Shown: piece after piece, positions 34,939 through 44,631 of the stretch
Layout: each line of letters begins with the position of its first letter
How positions within the stretch are numbered: position 1 is the stretch's first letter
Assembly: GCA_964276025.1 (NCBI GenBank)
Contig: CAXYDD010000002.1
Location: 1-64,000, forward strand
Direction: 5' to 3'
Origin: Porticoccus sp964276025
Lineage (GTDB): Bacteria; Pseudomonadota; Gammaproteobacteria; Pseudomonadales; Porticoccaceae
DNA: 64,000 bases
The notes under the pieces: model-generated
Seen by the model: the letters and a program-made list of their open reading frames with translations, nothing else
Told to the model about the DNA's origin: nothing
The model's database searches: none
Position numbers and translations under genes: made by a program

Positions 34939-36455
34939 ATGCAACTTAATGCGACCAACTGCAATCTTCGTTCTAAAAAAACCGATTGCCTAGTGCTGAT
35001 TCTCAGCAACAAAGATGATCAAAATAGTATTCCGCAATCTGTAATAGATAACTCAGTTGAATATTTAGGTCCCACTATAATTGAGCTAATAACAAAACTC
35101 CAAGAAAGCGGTGATATTCAAAAAAAATTGGGTAGCTCAGTAATAATCAATTATCCAAATGGTTTGGAAGCACAAAGATTATTAATAGTGAGCAGTGGTG
35201 GTGAAATACTAAATGAGCAAATGTTTTTAAGTCTTGCTAAAACTATCGGATTTAAGCTTAAAAGTCTACCTGTCAAAGATGCTGTAATCGCGACCCAAAA
35301 TATCAATGTCAGAGGTAGGGATGATGTTTGGCAAGCGCAAAAAATTTCCCAAGTGCTTGGTGAACAGAGCTATTTTCCGGATTCACTAAAAACTATAGCA
35401 AAGCATAGTTATTCTCTAACAAAAGTTCTGCTTGCTATATCATCAGGTCAGAAATTAAAAGAGATTAAAGATGCATGCAAATTAGGCTTATCAATATCAA
35501 AAGGTATGAATTTATCTAAATATCTGGGGGATCTACCAGGAAACATATGTACGCCCTCTTTTTTAGCAAAAGAAGCAAAAAAGCTAGCGATGGGCCACCC
35601 TCAATTAACCTGCAAAATAATAAATGAAGCAGAGATGAAAAGTCTTGGTATGCATTCCTTATTATCAGTAACAGCTGGTACACAACAACCTGCAAAAATG
35701 ATTATTCTAAAATATACTGGTTCCACCAAGAAAAATTGAAGCCCATTGTGCTCGTAGGAAAAGGTATCACTTTCGACTCAGGCGGTATCAGCCTAAAACC
35801 CGGTGCTGCCATGGATGAAATGAAATATGATATGTGTGGGGCAGCTTCTGTATTCGGTGTTTTTTCTATGCTGGTTAATACAGATCTAAATATTAATGTG
35901 ATTGGAGTTATACCAGCTGTAGAAAATATGCCGGGAGGTAAGGCAATTAAGCCCGGAGATATCGTAAAAAGTATGTCAGGACAAACTATTGAAATCTTAA
36001 ATACCGATGCAGAGGGTCGGTTGATCCTGTGTGATGCTTTAACATATACAGCTCGATTCAAGCCAAAAAACGTAATAGATATTGCAACCTTAACAGGAGC
36101 ATGTGTAATGGCTTTAGGGAGTCATGCTTCAGGCTTACTGAGTAATGATGATATTCTTGCAGAGAAACTGGAAACTGCTGGGCGAACAAGCTCTGATAGA
36201 GTTTGGCGTCTTCCAATTTGGAGTGAATATGATGCTCAGTTGAAGAGTAATTTCGCAGATATGGCTAATATTGGTGGTCGTTCAGCTGGAACGATTACTG
36301 CTGCCTGTTTTCTTGCACGATTCACAAAAGAGTATAAGTGGGCTCATTTAGATATAGCAGGAACGGCATGGAAGGGTGGGAACGCTAAAGGGTCGACTGG
36401 TAGACCAGTTCCTTTGTTGTGCGAGTTTTTAATAGAAGAAGCAAATAATGACTAA
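34939..36455 (+). pseudogene. pepA: Leucyl aminopeptidase PepA, interrupted by a one-base frameshift
   Basis: M17 aminopeptidase A (in E. coli also a DNA-binding XerCD accessory factor and regulator). Start ATG 34939 has GGAG 6 bases upstream. The first frame runs to TGA at 35737-35739 and ends KYTGSTKKN; the second begins before LKPIVLVGKGITFDSGG. One extra A in the run GAAAAAT at 35730-35736 would join them as STKKKLKPIVLVG, as expected for PepA. All catalytic pieces are present in the second part: GKGITFDSGG, DMCGAASV, NTDAEGRL. The only start for part two would be TTG 35736, unlikely. A sequencing error, real mutation or slippage are all possible. Confidence 0.88.
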
Positions 36456-36876
36456 TATTATTTTTTATCGAATAAAAGGTGACTATAATTCATTGCTATT
36501 ATTTGCCTGCCAGCTAGCTGGCAAAGCTTACCAGAAAAAAGTTTCTGTATTAATAAGTACATCAAAAGAAAGTATATCAAATAAAATTGATGAGAAATTA
36601 TGGAGCTTCGATCCTGTATCTTTCATTCCTCATGATATTGAAAGCGACCCATCATCACTTATTGCTATCAATCACGAAATGAAGCCCGGAGAACATGATC
36701 AATTGCTAATTAATCTATCGGATAGATCCACACCACGTTGGTTTTCAAGATTTCAGAAAGTTATTGAAATTGTTTATGACGAACAAGAAGTTATTGGTAA
36801 TAAAAGAAAGCAGTATGGTTTTTATAAGAGTCGCGGATACCCCATTAAGTACTACGATTTAACTGTGAATAATTAA
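36448..36876 (+). CDS. holC: DNA polymerase III chi subunit HolC
   Basis: Clamp-loader accessory subunit (142 residues) that binds SSB. Starts TNIIFYRIKGD and contains the chi pattern LLLFACQLAGKAYQKKVSVLI, LWSFDPVSFIPHDI and LLINLSDRSTPRWFSRFQKV. Overlaps the end of pepA by 8 bases; pepA-holC-valS is the standard gammaproteobacterial order. Confidence 0.93.
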   Translation: MTNIIFYRIKGDYNSLLLFACQLAGKAYQKKVSVLISTSKESISNKIDEKLWSFDPVSFIPHDIESDPSSLIAINHEMKPGEHDQLLINLSDRSTPRWFSRFQKVIEIVYDEQEVIGNKRKQYGFYKSRGYPIKYYDLTVNN

Positions 36877-37017
36877 GTCGAGATTTGCTTATAAACAGAA
36901 GTTAATCGACTCTGTCATGGTGATCCACTTATAATCCATGGCTTTAAGAATTTTGTATTTTTGCTAATCAGTGCCAATAAGTTGTTTTAACTCTTTTTAA
37001 CAATAAAATGAGAGATC

Positions 37018-39786
37018 ATGGAAAAGACCTATCGCCCTAAAAACATAGAAACCCAATGGTATGAAACCTGGGAAAACCGTGGGTATTTCAAGCCTAAGGA
37101 AAACGGTTCTCCATCTTTCTGCATAGCAATTCCTCCTCCCAATGTCACTGGAAACCTTCATATGGGGCATGGCTTTCAAGAAGCTATAATGGATGCTTTG
37201 ATACGCTATAAGCGAATGAAAGGTAACGATACGCTATGGCAGGTTGGAACAGATCACGCTGGAATTGCTACACAAATGGTAGTAGAAAGACTTTTGAGCC
37301 AAGAGAATATAACCCGTCATGATTTGGGTCGTGAAGAATTTATTAAAAAAGTATGGAGCTGGAAAAAGGAGTCAGGGGGAGCCATTACAAAGCAACTGCG
37401 TCGTTTAGGTGCCTCGGTTGATTGGTCTAGAGAACGGTTCACTATGGATGATGGATTTTCTAGAGCTGTTGAAGATGCTTTCATTAAAATGTACGAGGAC
37501 AATTTAATATATAGAGGAAAAAGGCTCGTTAACTGGGATCCAAAACTACATACTGCTGTATCTGATCTAGAGGTAATTTCAGAGGAAGAAGATGGAAGTT
37601 TATGGCACTTTGATTACCCACTATCTCATGGGAATAAACACTTAACGGTTGCTACTACTCGCCCTGAAACTATGCTGGGTGACGTCGCAGTTGCTGTTCA
37701 TCCTGAAGATCAAAGATATAAAGACCTCATTGGCAAGAATGTTATTTTACCTCTTGTTAATCGTGAAATTCCGATAATAGCCGATGACTATGTTGATAAA
37801 GATTTTGGTACAGGTTGTGTGAAAATAACTCCAGGGCATGATTTCAACGATTATGAGATGGGAAAGCGTCATAGTTTACCTGTAATAAATATATTTGATG
37901 ATGATGCTCGATTAAATGAAAATGTCCCGCCTGTCTATATCGGGATGGATAGATTCGATGCAAGAAAAGAGATTATATCTAATCTTGATAGCCTCGGATT
38001 ACTTAAAAAAATTGATGCTCATAAAATAAAAATACCTCGAGGCGATAGATCTGGTGTAATCATAGAGCCATATCTAACCGATCAATGGTATGTAAAAGCA
38101 TCTCCTTTAGCTAAGAAAGCAGTAGCTGCAGTAGAAAAAGGAGATATTAAATTTGTTCCAAAGCAGTATGAAAATATGTATTTTTCTTGGATGCGAGACA
38201 TTCAAGATTGGTGTATATCTCGTCAGCTCTGGTGGGGGCATCAAATACCCGCTTGGTATGACGATAAAGAAAATGTATATGTTGGAAAATCTGAAGAAGA
38301 GGTCCGAACAAAAAATAATCTTGGTGATATAAAGCTAAGGCGAGATAGTGACGTTTTAGATACTTGGTTTTCTTCCAGTCTTTGGACTTTCGGAACGCTT
38401 GGATGGCCAGAAATAAACAAATTTTTAGAGAGGTATCATCCCACTAGTGTTCTGGTTACTGGTTTTGATATTATTTTCTTTTGGGTCGCCAGAATGATCA
38501 TGATGAGCTTATATTTTGTAGATGATATACCGTTTAAAACAGTCTTTGTTCACGGCCTAGTTCGAGATAGTCACGGACAAAAAATGTCTAAATCAAAAGG
38601 TAATGTACTTGACCCTATAGACCTAATTGATGGTATTGAACTGGAGCCATTGGTTAAAAAAAGAACCTCAGGAATGATGGTTCCAAAGCTGCGTGAAAAA
38701 ATTGAACAGCAAACTCGAAAAGAGTTTTCAGAGGGTATAGAAGCTTATGGAACAGATGCACTTCGCTTTACATACTACTCTCTTGCATCTACAGGACGAG
38801 ATATAAATTTTGATGTAGGCAGAATTGAAGGTTTTCGTAACTTCTGTAATAAGATATGGAATGCTGCACGTTATGTTTTGATGAATACAGAGGGTCAGGA
38901 TTGTGGGCAAAATAATCATAAAAATTACCAGCTATCATTACCAGATCGTTGGATTATTAGTCGATTACAGCAGGCTGAAAAAGAAGTAGCAGATGCTATT
39001 GAAAATTATAGATTTGATTTAGCATCGCAAGCTATTTATGAATTTATGTGGAATGAATACTGTGATTGGTATCTGGAACTATCCAAACCAGTATTATGGG
39101 GTGATGATATCGCTTCAGAATTAAAAGTCGGGACCCGTCGAACCTTAATAAGAGTATTAGAGACCACCCTCAGAATGACTCATCCATTTATGCCATTTAT
39201 TACAGAAGAAATATGGCAACAGCTGAAAGCACTGGTAGATGAAAAAGGTGAAACTATTATGTTGCAGCCCTATCCTATAGAAGATAAAAAACTTATAGAT
39301 AACGAGGCTACTGATAATATCGAATGGCTGAAAAAAGCTGTGATTGTAATTCGTAATATACGTGGTGAAATGAATATATCGCCTGCGAAGCTGTTAACAG
39401 TTTATTTACGAAATGGTTCTAGTGAGGATAAATGTCGACTGAATGAGAATGAGGCTTATTTACTTAAAATGGGGCACTTGGATAAGATAATTTGGCTTGA
39501 TTGTAATGAAGATGTACCGGCCTCAATAACAGTATTAATTGGAGAGATGGAAATTCTTGTGCCTATGGCAGGATTGATTGATAAGGATGAAGAAATAAAA
39601 AGACTAGATAAAGAGCTAGCTAAAATTAAAGACGAATTACTACGCACAAAAGGTAAGCTAGCAAATAAATCTTTTACGAGCAAAGCTCCACAAAAAATTG
39701 TGGACATAGAAAAAAATCGACTAAATGAGTTAGAAAAAGCTCATATAAAAATACTACAGCAGAAAGAAAAAATAATTAGTATTTAG
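37018..39786 (+). CDS. valS: Valyl-tRNA synthetase
   Basis: Class I synthetase (922 residues, E. coli 951). HIGH motif as HMGH in PPNVTGNLHMGHGFQ, KMSKS motif KMSKSKGNVLDP in the second half, CP1 editing domain between them (LTVATTRPETMLGDVAVAVH), an anticodon-binding domain with WNEYCDWYLELSKP, and a C-terminal coiled coil (about 860-922) typical of ValRS. It follows holC after 141 bases, which contain no clear T-box or attenuator. Confidence 0.97.
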   Translation: MEKTYRPKNIETQWYETWENRGYFKPKENGSPSFCIAIPPPNVTGNLHMGHGFQEAIMDALIRYKRMKGNDTLWQVGTDHAGIATQMVVERLLSQENITRHDLGREEFIKKVWSWKKESGGAITKQLRRLGASVDWSRERFTMDDGFSRAVEDAFIKMYEDNLIYRGKRLVNWDPKLHTAVSDLEVISEEEDGSLWHFDYPLSHGNKHLTVATTRPETMLGDVAVAVHPEDQRYKDLIGKNVILPLVNREIPIIADDYVDKDFGTGCVKITPGHDFNDYEMGKRHSLPVINIFDDDARLNENVPPVYIGMDRFDARKEIISNLDSLGLLKKIDAHKIKIPRGDRSGVIIEPYLTDQWYVKASPLAKKAVAAVEKGDIKFVPKQYENMYFSWMRDIQDWCISRQLWWGHQIPAWYDDKENVYVGKSEEEVRTKNNLGDIKLRRDSDVLDTWFSSSLWTFGTLGWPEINKFLERYHPTSVLVTGFDIIFFWVARMIMMSLYFVDDIPFKTVFVHGLVRDSHGQKMSKSKGNVLDPIDLIDGIELEPLVKKRTSGMMVPKLREKIEQQTRKEFSEGIEAYGTDALRFTYYSLASTGRDINFDVGRIEGFRNFCNKIWNAARYVLMNTEGQDCGQNNHKNYQLSLPDRWIISRLQQAEKEVADAIENYRFDLASQAIYEFMWNEYCDWYLELSKPVLWGDDIASELKVGTRRTLIRVLETTLRMTHPFMPFITEEIWQQLKALVDEKGETIMLQPYPIEDKKLIDNEATDNIEWLKKAVIVIRNIRGEMNISPAKLLTVYLRNGSSEDKCRLNENEAYLLKMGHLDKIIWLDCNEDVPASITVLIGEMEILVPMAGLIDKDEEIKRLDKELAKIKDELLRTKGKLANKSFTSKAPQKIVDIEKNRLNELEKAHIKILQQKEKIISI

Positions 39787-39824
39787 ATTTATCTTTTTGG
39801 ATAAGATTGCAAAATTCCTATAAT

Positions 39825-41336
39825 TTATTCTGGACGCATATGAGGAAATAAAAGAACATCTCTTATCGACGATGAGTCGGTTAGAAGCATCACTAAACGA
39901 TCAATACCTATACCCTCACCAGCTGTCGGCGGAAGTCCATATTCTAGTGCTCTAATATAGTCTGAATCATAATGCATGGCTTCTTCATCACCAGCATCTT
40001 TTTCAGCTACCTGCTGGCTGAACCTTGAGGCCTGATCTTCTGCATCATTGAGCTCAGAAAACCCATTAGCTATTTCTTTTCCTCCAACAAAAAATTCAAA
40101 TCGATCAGTTACAAATGAATTATGATCACTGCAACGAGCGAGTGGAGAAACTTCTGTTGGATATTCAGTAATAAATGTAGGGTTATCTAATAAGTGTTCT
40201 ACTGTTTTTTCAAAAATTTCAATTTGAATTTTTCCCAACCCCCATGTGTCTTTGAGTGGAATACCGAGATCAGATGCAATAGAGCGCGCTGGTGTTTCTT
40301 GATTCAGTTTTTGGGCTTCTATATCTGGGTTAAACTTTAATATGGACTCAAAAACTGACATCCTCTCAAAAGGCTTTGAAAAATCGTACTCCTTCTCCTG
40401 AATAATCTCTCCCTCCTTGTTTTTAATAGTATTTCTGACACTCAAACTACCCAATACTGAAGATGCTAAGCCTCGCAACATATCTTCAGTCATATTCATT
40501 AAATTAGTATAGTCTGCGTAAGCTTGATAGAATTCGAGCATTGTGAACTCAGGATTATGCCTGGTTGATAAGCCCTCGTTACGAAAGCTTCTATTTATCT
40601 CATATACACGCTCAAAACCTCCGACCACTAATCTTTTGAGATATAATTCTGGTGCTATGCGTAAATACATATCAAGATCTAAGGCATTATGATGGGTAAC
40701 AAAAGGGCGTGCGGCGGCTCCGCCTGGGATAACCTGGAGCATCGGCGTTTCGACTTCCATAAAATTGTTTTCGTTGAGATAAGAGCGCATGTAATTAATT
40801 ACTTTTGTGCGAATCTTAAATATATCGCGAGACTCAGGATTAACAATCAAGTCAACATAACGCTGTCTGTATCTCATCTCCTTATCTAATAAGCCATGAT
40901 GTTTGTCAGGCAAAGGTCTCAGTGACTTTGTTAAAAGATGATTATCATCCATACTAACGTACAGATCACCCTTACCTGATTTATGTAGAATCCCGTTAAC
41001 ACCAACAATATCACCAAGATCTAAGTTTTTGACAAAAGATCTGGCACCCTTAACAACATATAACTGCATGATCCCAGACATGTCTTGAATCACCATAAAA
41101 GCACCACGATTTCTTATTAACCTGCCAGCAATACTTACCTTCTGATTTAAGGATTCTAGCTCCTCCTTTGATCTAAACGAGTATTTTTTTTGTAAATCAT
41201 CTGCTAGATTTTTTCTACAAAAATTATTTGGAAAAGGGCTCGTATTGTTCTCAACGGCTTGCTCACGAATTTTTTCTAGCTTGACTCTTCTTTCAGCGAT
41301 AAGTTTATTTTCGTTTTGCTCTGGTTCTTTACTCAT
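39825..41336 (-). CDS. lysS: Lysyl-tRNA synthetase (class II)
   Basis: 503 residues (E. coli LysS 505). N-terminal OB domain (IAGRLIRNRGAFMVIQDMSG), motif 2 FRNEGLSTRHNPEFTMLEFY, motif 3 GEGIGIDRLVMLLT near the end. ATG 41336 is used; the frame extends four codons to a TTG, less likely. It lies 56 bases downstream of prfB, as in E. coli. Confidence 0.97.
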   Translation of the reverse strand: MSKEPEQNENKLIAERRVKLEKIREQAVENNTSPFPNNFCRKNLADDLQKKYSFRSKEELESLNQKVSIAGRLIRNRGAFMVIQDMSGIMQLYVVKGARSFVKNLDLGDIVGVNGILHKSGKGDLYVSMDDNHLLTKSLRPLPDKHHGLLDKEMRYRQRYVDLIVNPESRDIFKIRTKVINYMRSYLNENNFMEVETPMLQVIPGGAAARPFVTHHNALDLDMYLRIAPELYLKRLVVGGFERVYEINRSFRNEGLSTRHNPEFTMLEFYQAYADYTNLMNMTEDMLRGLASSVLGSLSVRNTIKNKEGEIIQEKEYDFSKPFERMSVFESILKFNPDIEAQKLNQETPARSIASDLGIPLKDTWGLGKIQIEIFEKTVEHLLDNPTFITEYPTEVSPLARCSDHNSFVTDRFEFFVGGKEIANGFSELNDAEDQASRFSQQVAEKDAGDEEAMHYDSDYIRALEYGLPPTAGEGIGIDRLVMLLTDSSSIRDVLLFPHMRPE

Positions 41337-41404
41337 TTTTTTAACCAATTTAATACTCGTGAATTAAATTTATATAATTATATTTTTATCTATGACCCTA
41401 AATT

Positions 41405-42500
41405 TTACAAACCTGCTTTCAGGGATGCCTCTATAAATTGATCTAAGTGTCCATCTAAAACTAAACTACAATTACTAGTCTGAATATTTGTTCGCAGATC
41501 TTTGATTCTTTGATCATCAAGAACATATGAACGAATCTGGCTGCCCCAACCGATATCTGACTTTGAGTCCTCTAATTCCTGAGCAGCCTCATTACGCTTG
41601 AGCATTTCTTGCTCATAAAGTTTTGCTCTTAGCATTTTCCAGCAGTTTTCGCGGTTCTGATGCTGAGAGCGTTCACTTTGACACTGGACTACTGCTCCCG
41701 ATGGAATATGAGTTAACCTTACAGCTGAATCAGTCTTATTGATATGCTGTCCACCAGAGCCGCTTGCTCTATATGTGTCTGTTCGCACATCTGATGGATT
41801 GATATCGATATCAATATCGTCATCAATCTCTGGAGAAACAAAAACGGAACAAAATGAAGTATGTCTGCGACTTCCCGAGTCAAACGGTGACTTTCTTACA
41901 AGCCTATGAACACCTGTTTCTGTTCGAAGCCACCCAAAAGCATATTCCCCCTCAAAATGAATTGTAGCACTTTTTATACCAGCCACATCTCCAGAGGAAA
42001 CCTCTTCAAGAATTGTTCGGAAGCCTTTCATTTCCCCCCAGCGAAGATACATGCGTAAAACCATTTCTGCCCAATCTTGGGCCTCAGTACCACCAGAGCC
42101 AGACTGAATATCTAGGTATGCATTATTAGGGTCCATCGGGCCTGAAAACATTCTACTAAATTCTAGCTTAACTAATCTCTTAGTAAGCTCTTCTAGATCT
42201 GACTCTATCTCCTGAATAGTATCAATGTCTTCTTCACCGAATGCTATTTCTAATAACTCAAAAGCGTCAGAAATTCCTATATCTAAAGTATTTATGGTTT
42301 CAACAATAAGCTGCAGAGATGATCTTTCACGTCCAAGATTTTTTGCACGCATAGAGTCTCCCCAAACTTCAGGATCACCTAGCTCTAACTCAACCTCATC
42401 GAGACGATCTTTTTTATTACTGAAGTCAAAGGTACCCCCGAAGTACATCAGTCCTTTCTTGGAGATCTTTTAAAGCGCTTTTTATCGGGTTAATTTCCAT
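41405..42500 (-). CDS. prfB: Peptide chain release factor 2, with programmed +1 frameshift
   Basis: Terminates translation at TGA and TAA codons. The gene starts in a separate frame at ATG 42500, encoding MEINPIKSALKDLQERTDVL-RGYL, and meets an in-frame TGA at 42428-42426. The site reads GGGGG-TAC-CTT-TGA-C: a Shine-Dalgarno-like GGGGG, then the slippery CTT-TGA. A +1 shift continues as DFSNKKDRLDEV in the long frame; the joined product is 364 residues (E. coli 365). GGQ motif in GSGGQHINKTDSAVRLTHIP; stop-codon-reading SPF tripeptide in KSPFDSGSRR. The frame before the shift would be missed by a simple gene caller. Confidence 0.97.
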
Positions 42501-42656
42501 TAATGTATGATACCTAAAACTTAAATTAAAAATAGAATTCTATCGGAATATTAACGCCTTCTCCAGCTACTTAAATATACATTAGGGTAATGCATGTAAT
42601 TTCAATGTAGCAGCTCTCAATTAAAGATTAAACTATTGCAGGAATTTATAAACATA

Positions 42657-42687
42657 TTGGCACAAAAATTAAAAATTCTGTTAAAAT
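42657..42687 (+). promoter_or_regulatory. Candidate promoter of uup
   Basis: TTGGCA (42657-42662) and TAAAAT (42682-42687) with a 19-base spacer, 45 bases before the uup start, in the 232-base divergent gap with prfB. Spacer slightly long; weak evidence. The rest of the gap shows nothing recognisable. Confidence 0.35.
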
Positions 42688-42732
42688 CCGCGCAATTTAA
42701 ATGTAGCTAACCATGTAAATAATAAGATAATT

Positions 42733-44631
42733 ATGAGCTTAATCCGTCTTGATGATATATCTATTGAATTTGGTGATACTCCACTGCTTAAAAACACAAA
42801 TTTTTCTGTAGAGCCTGGAGAAAGAATTTGTCTGATAGGAAGAAATGGTGCTGGAAAATCTACGCTACTAAAAATAATTAATCGGGAAGTTACCCCTGAT
42901 TCTGGCGAGATTCATCTTAGACAGCATTTACGAATTAGTCAGCTAGAACAGAATCTACCTGCTGCAGAGGATCGTAAAGTTTTTGATGTAGTTAAAGAAG
43001 GGCTGTCTGATCAGCAAAAACTTATAGATCTTTTCAATGAAGCCTCAAAAAAAAGTATGGGTAAGCAAGCAATAAATCACTTAGGCCAACTACAAGCTCA
43101 AATTGATGCCGGTGGTGGCTGGAATATCACACAACAAGTTGAAACGATCATAAGTCAGTTAAATTTACCTGCTAATAAGAGCCTATCTGATCTCTCTGGT
43201 GGATGGCGGCGTAGGGTTGCTCTAGGAAAAGCATTAGTATCTAACCCAGATCTGTTGTTATTAGATGAACCGACCAACCATCTCGATATAAGTACGATTG
43301 AATGGCTTGAACATAAAATACGTAGCTACCAAGGAAGCGTAATATTCATTACTCATGACAGAAATTTTTTACAGAAACTTGCAACACGTATTGTAGAGAT
43401 AGAAGTGAGTAAACTTATAAGCTGGCCTGGAACTTTTAATAACTATTTACTTTTGAAAGAAAAAACAATTGAAAGCGAGCAAGTTAGAAATGATTTATTT
43501 GACAAACGACTTGCAGAAGAGGAAATATGGATTCGTCAAGGTATCAAGGCAAGGCGAACAAGAAATGAAGGTCGTGTTCGTGCATTGACTGCTATGCGTG
43601 AGGAGCGTATGCAGCGGTCTACTCGTCAAGGAAAGGCAAGAATAAGTATTGAGTCATCAGAAAAGTCAGGAAGGAAGGTTATTGAAGCGCGTAATCTTTC
43701 ACATGGGTATATAGATGATAAGCTTATAAATAATATTAGCCTCAAAATACGCAGAGGCGATCGTATAGGTCTTATTGGAAATAATGGTGTTGGTAAGTCA
43801 ACATTACTTAAAATTCTTTTAGAACACATACCTCCTAATAAGGGCTCTATTAAGCTGGGAACAAATTTAAACATAGGTTATTTTGATCAAATACATCGTG
43901 AATTAGATACTGAAAAAACTATTGCTGAAAATGTTGGGAACGGTAAAGAATACATAAAAATTAATGGCAAGGACCGACATATAATAGGTTATTTACGGAA
44001 TTTTTTATTTTCACCAAAAAGGGCTATGACTCCTGTTAAAGCACTTTCTGGTGGCGAAAGAAATAGGGTTCTTTTAGCAAAACTATTTACCCAACCAACA
44101 AATTTGTTAGTGTTAGACGAACCAACTAATGACCTGGATATTGAAATGCTAGAGGTTTTGGAAGAAAAACTTGTAGAATATGGCGGAACATTAATTATCG
44201 TAAGCCATGATCGTCAATTTCTTGATAATGTAGTCACAAGCGTCCTCGTATTTGAAGATGGAGGAGACATACAAGAATATCTAGGTGGTTATAGCGATTG
44301 GGAGAATCGTGGCAAAGAACTGAAAATTACAGATCATCAAAATAATCGAAAAAAAACAGAAGAAATAACAGATCGATCTTATGACAAGAATGCAGAGAAA
44401 AAAATTCGATTTAAACTTAGTTATAAACTCCAACGCGAGCTTGATATGCTTCCAGCCATTATTGAAGAATTAGAAAATGAGCTAGTTGAACTTCAGAATG
44501 TAACTTCTGGATCAGAATTTTATCTCAAGCCTCATACAGAAACAAAACCCCTCTTAGATGCTTTAAATGAAAAACAAAAAGCTCTTGATTTAGCTTCAGA
44601 GAGATGGCTTGAATTGGAAGCTAGCGAATAA
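42733..44631 (+). CDS. uup: ABC-F ATPase Uup
   Basis: Duplicated soluble ABC ATPase (632 residues) of the ABC-F family, acting on ribosomes or branched DNA intermediates; no membrane domain. First ABC: GRNGAGKST, LSGGWRRRVALGKAL, LLLLDEPTNHLD. Inter-domain linker with IKARRTRNEGRVRALTAMRE, typical of Uup. Second ABC: GNNGVGKST, LSGGERNRVLLAKL, LLVLDEPTNDLD. A C-terminal coiled-coil domain (about 560-632), characteristic of Uup, can bind DNA. Overlaps convergent recJ by 11 bases. Confidence 0.93.
   Translation: MSLIRLDDISIEFGDTPLLKNTNFSVEPGERICLIGRNGAGKSTLLKIINREVTPDSGEIHLRQHLRISQLEQNLPAAEDRKVFDVVKEGLSDQQKLIDLFNEASKKSMGKQAINHLGQLQAQIDAGGGWNITQQVETIISQLNLPANKSLSDLSGGWRRRVALGKALVSNPDLLLLDEPTNHLDISTIEWLEHKIRSYQGSVIFITHDRNFLQKLATRIVEIEVSKLISWPGTFNNYLLLKEKTIESEQVRNDLFDKRLAEEEIWIRQGIKARRTRNEGRVRALTAMREERMQRSTRQGKARISIESSEKSGRKVIEARNLSHGYIDDKLINNISLKIRRGDRIGLIGNNGVGKSTLLKILLEHIPPNKGSIKLGTNLNIGYFDQIHRELDTEKTIAENVGNGKEYIKINGKDRHIIGYLRNFLFSPKRAMTPVKALSGGERNRVLLAKLFTQPTNLLVLDEPTNDLDIEMLEVLEEKLVEYGGTLIIVSHDRQFLDNVVTSVLVFEDGGDIQEYLGGYSDWENRGKELKITDHQNNRKKTEEITDRSYDKNAEKKIRFKLSYKLQRELDMLPAIIEELENELVELQNVTSGSEFYLKPHTETKPLLDALNEKQKALDLASERWLELEASE

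Noticed and set aside
35728..35740. Programmed -1 ribosomal frameshift in pepA.
   Set aside because: The codons AAG-AAA-AAT-TGA do not form a canonical X-XXY-YYZ heptamer, and no stimulating structure is evident; error or mutation is simpler.
35736..36455. Independent gene for the C-terminal half of PepA.
   Set aside because: Its only start is a TTG without a ribosome site at the exact place where a one-base correction gives full-length PepA.
36877..37017. T-box or attenuator before valS.
   Set aside because: No T-box sequence, terminator stem or valine-rich leader frame is visible, and gammaproteobacteria rarely use T-boxes.
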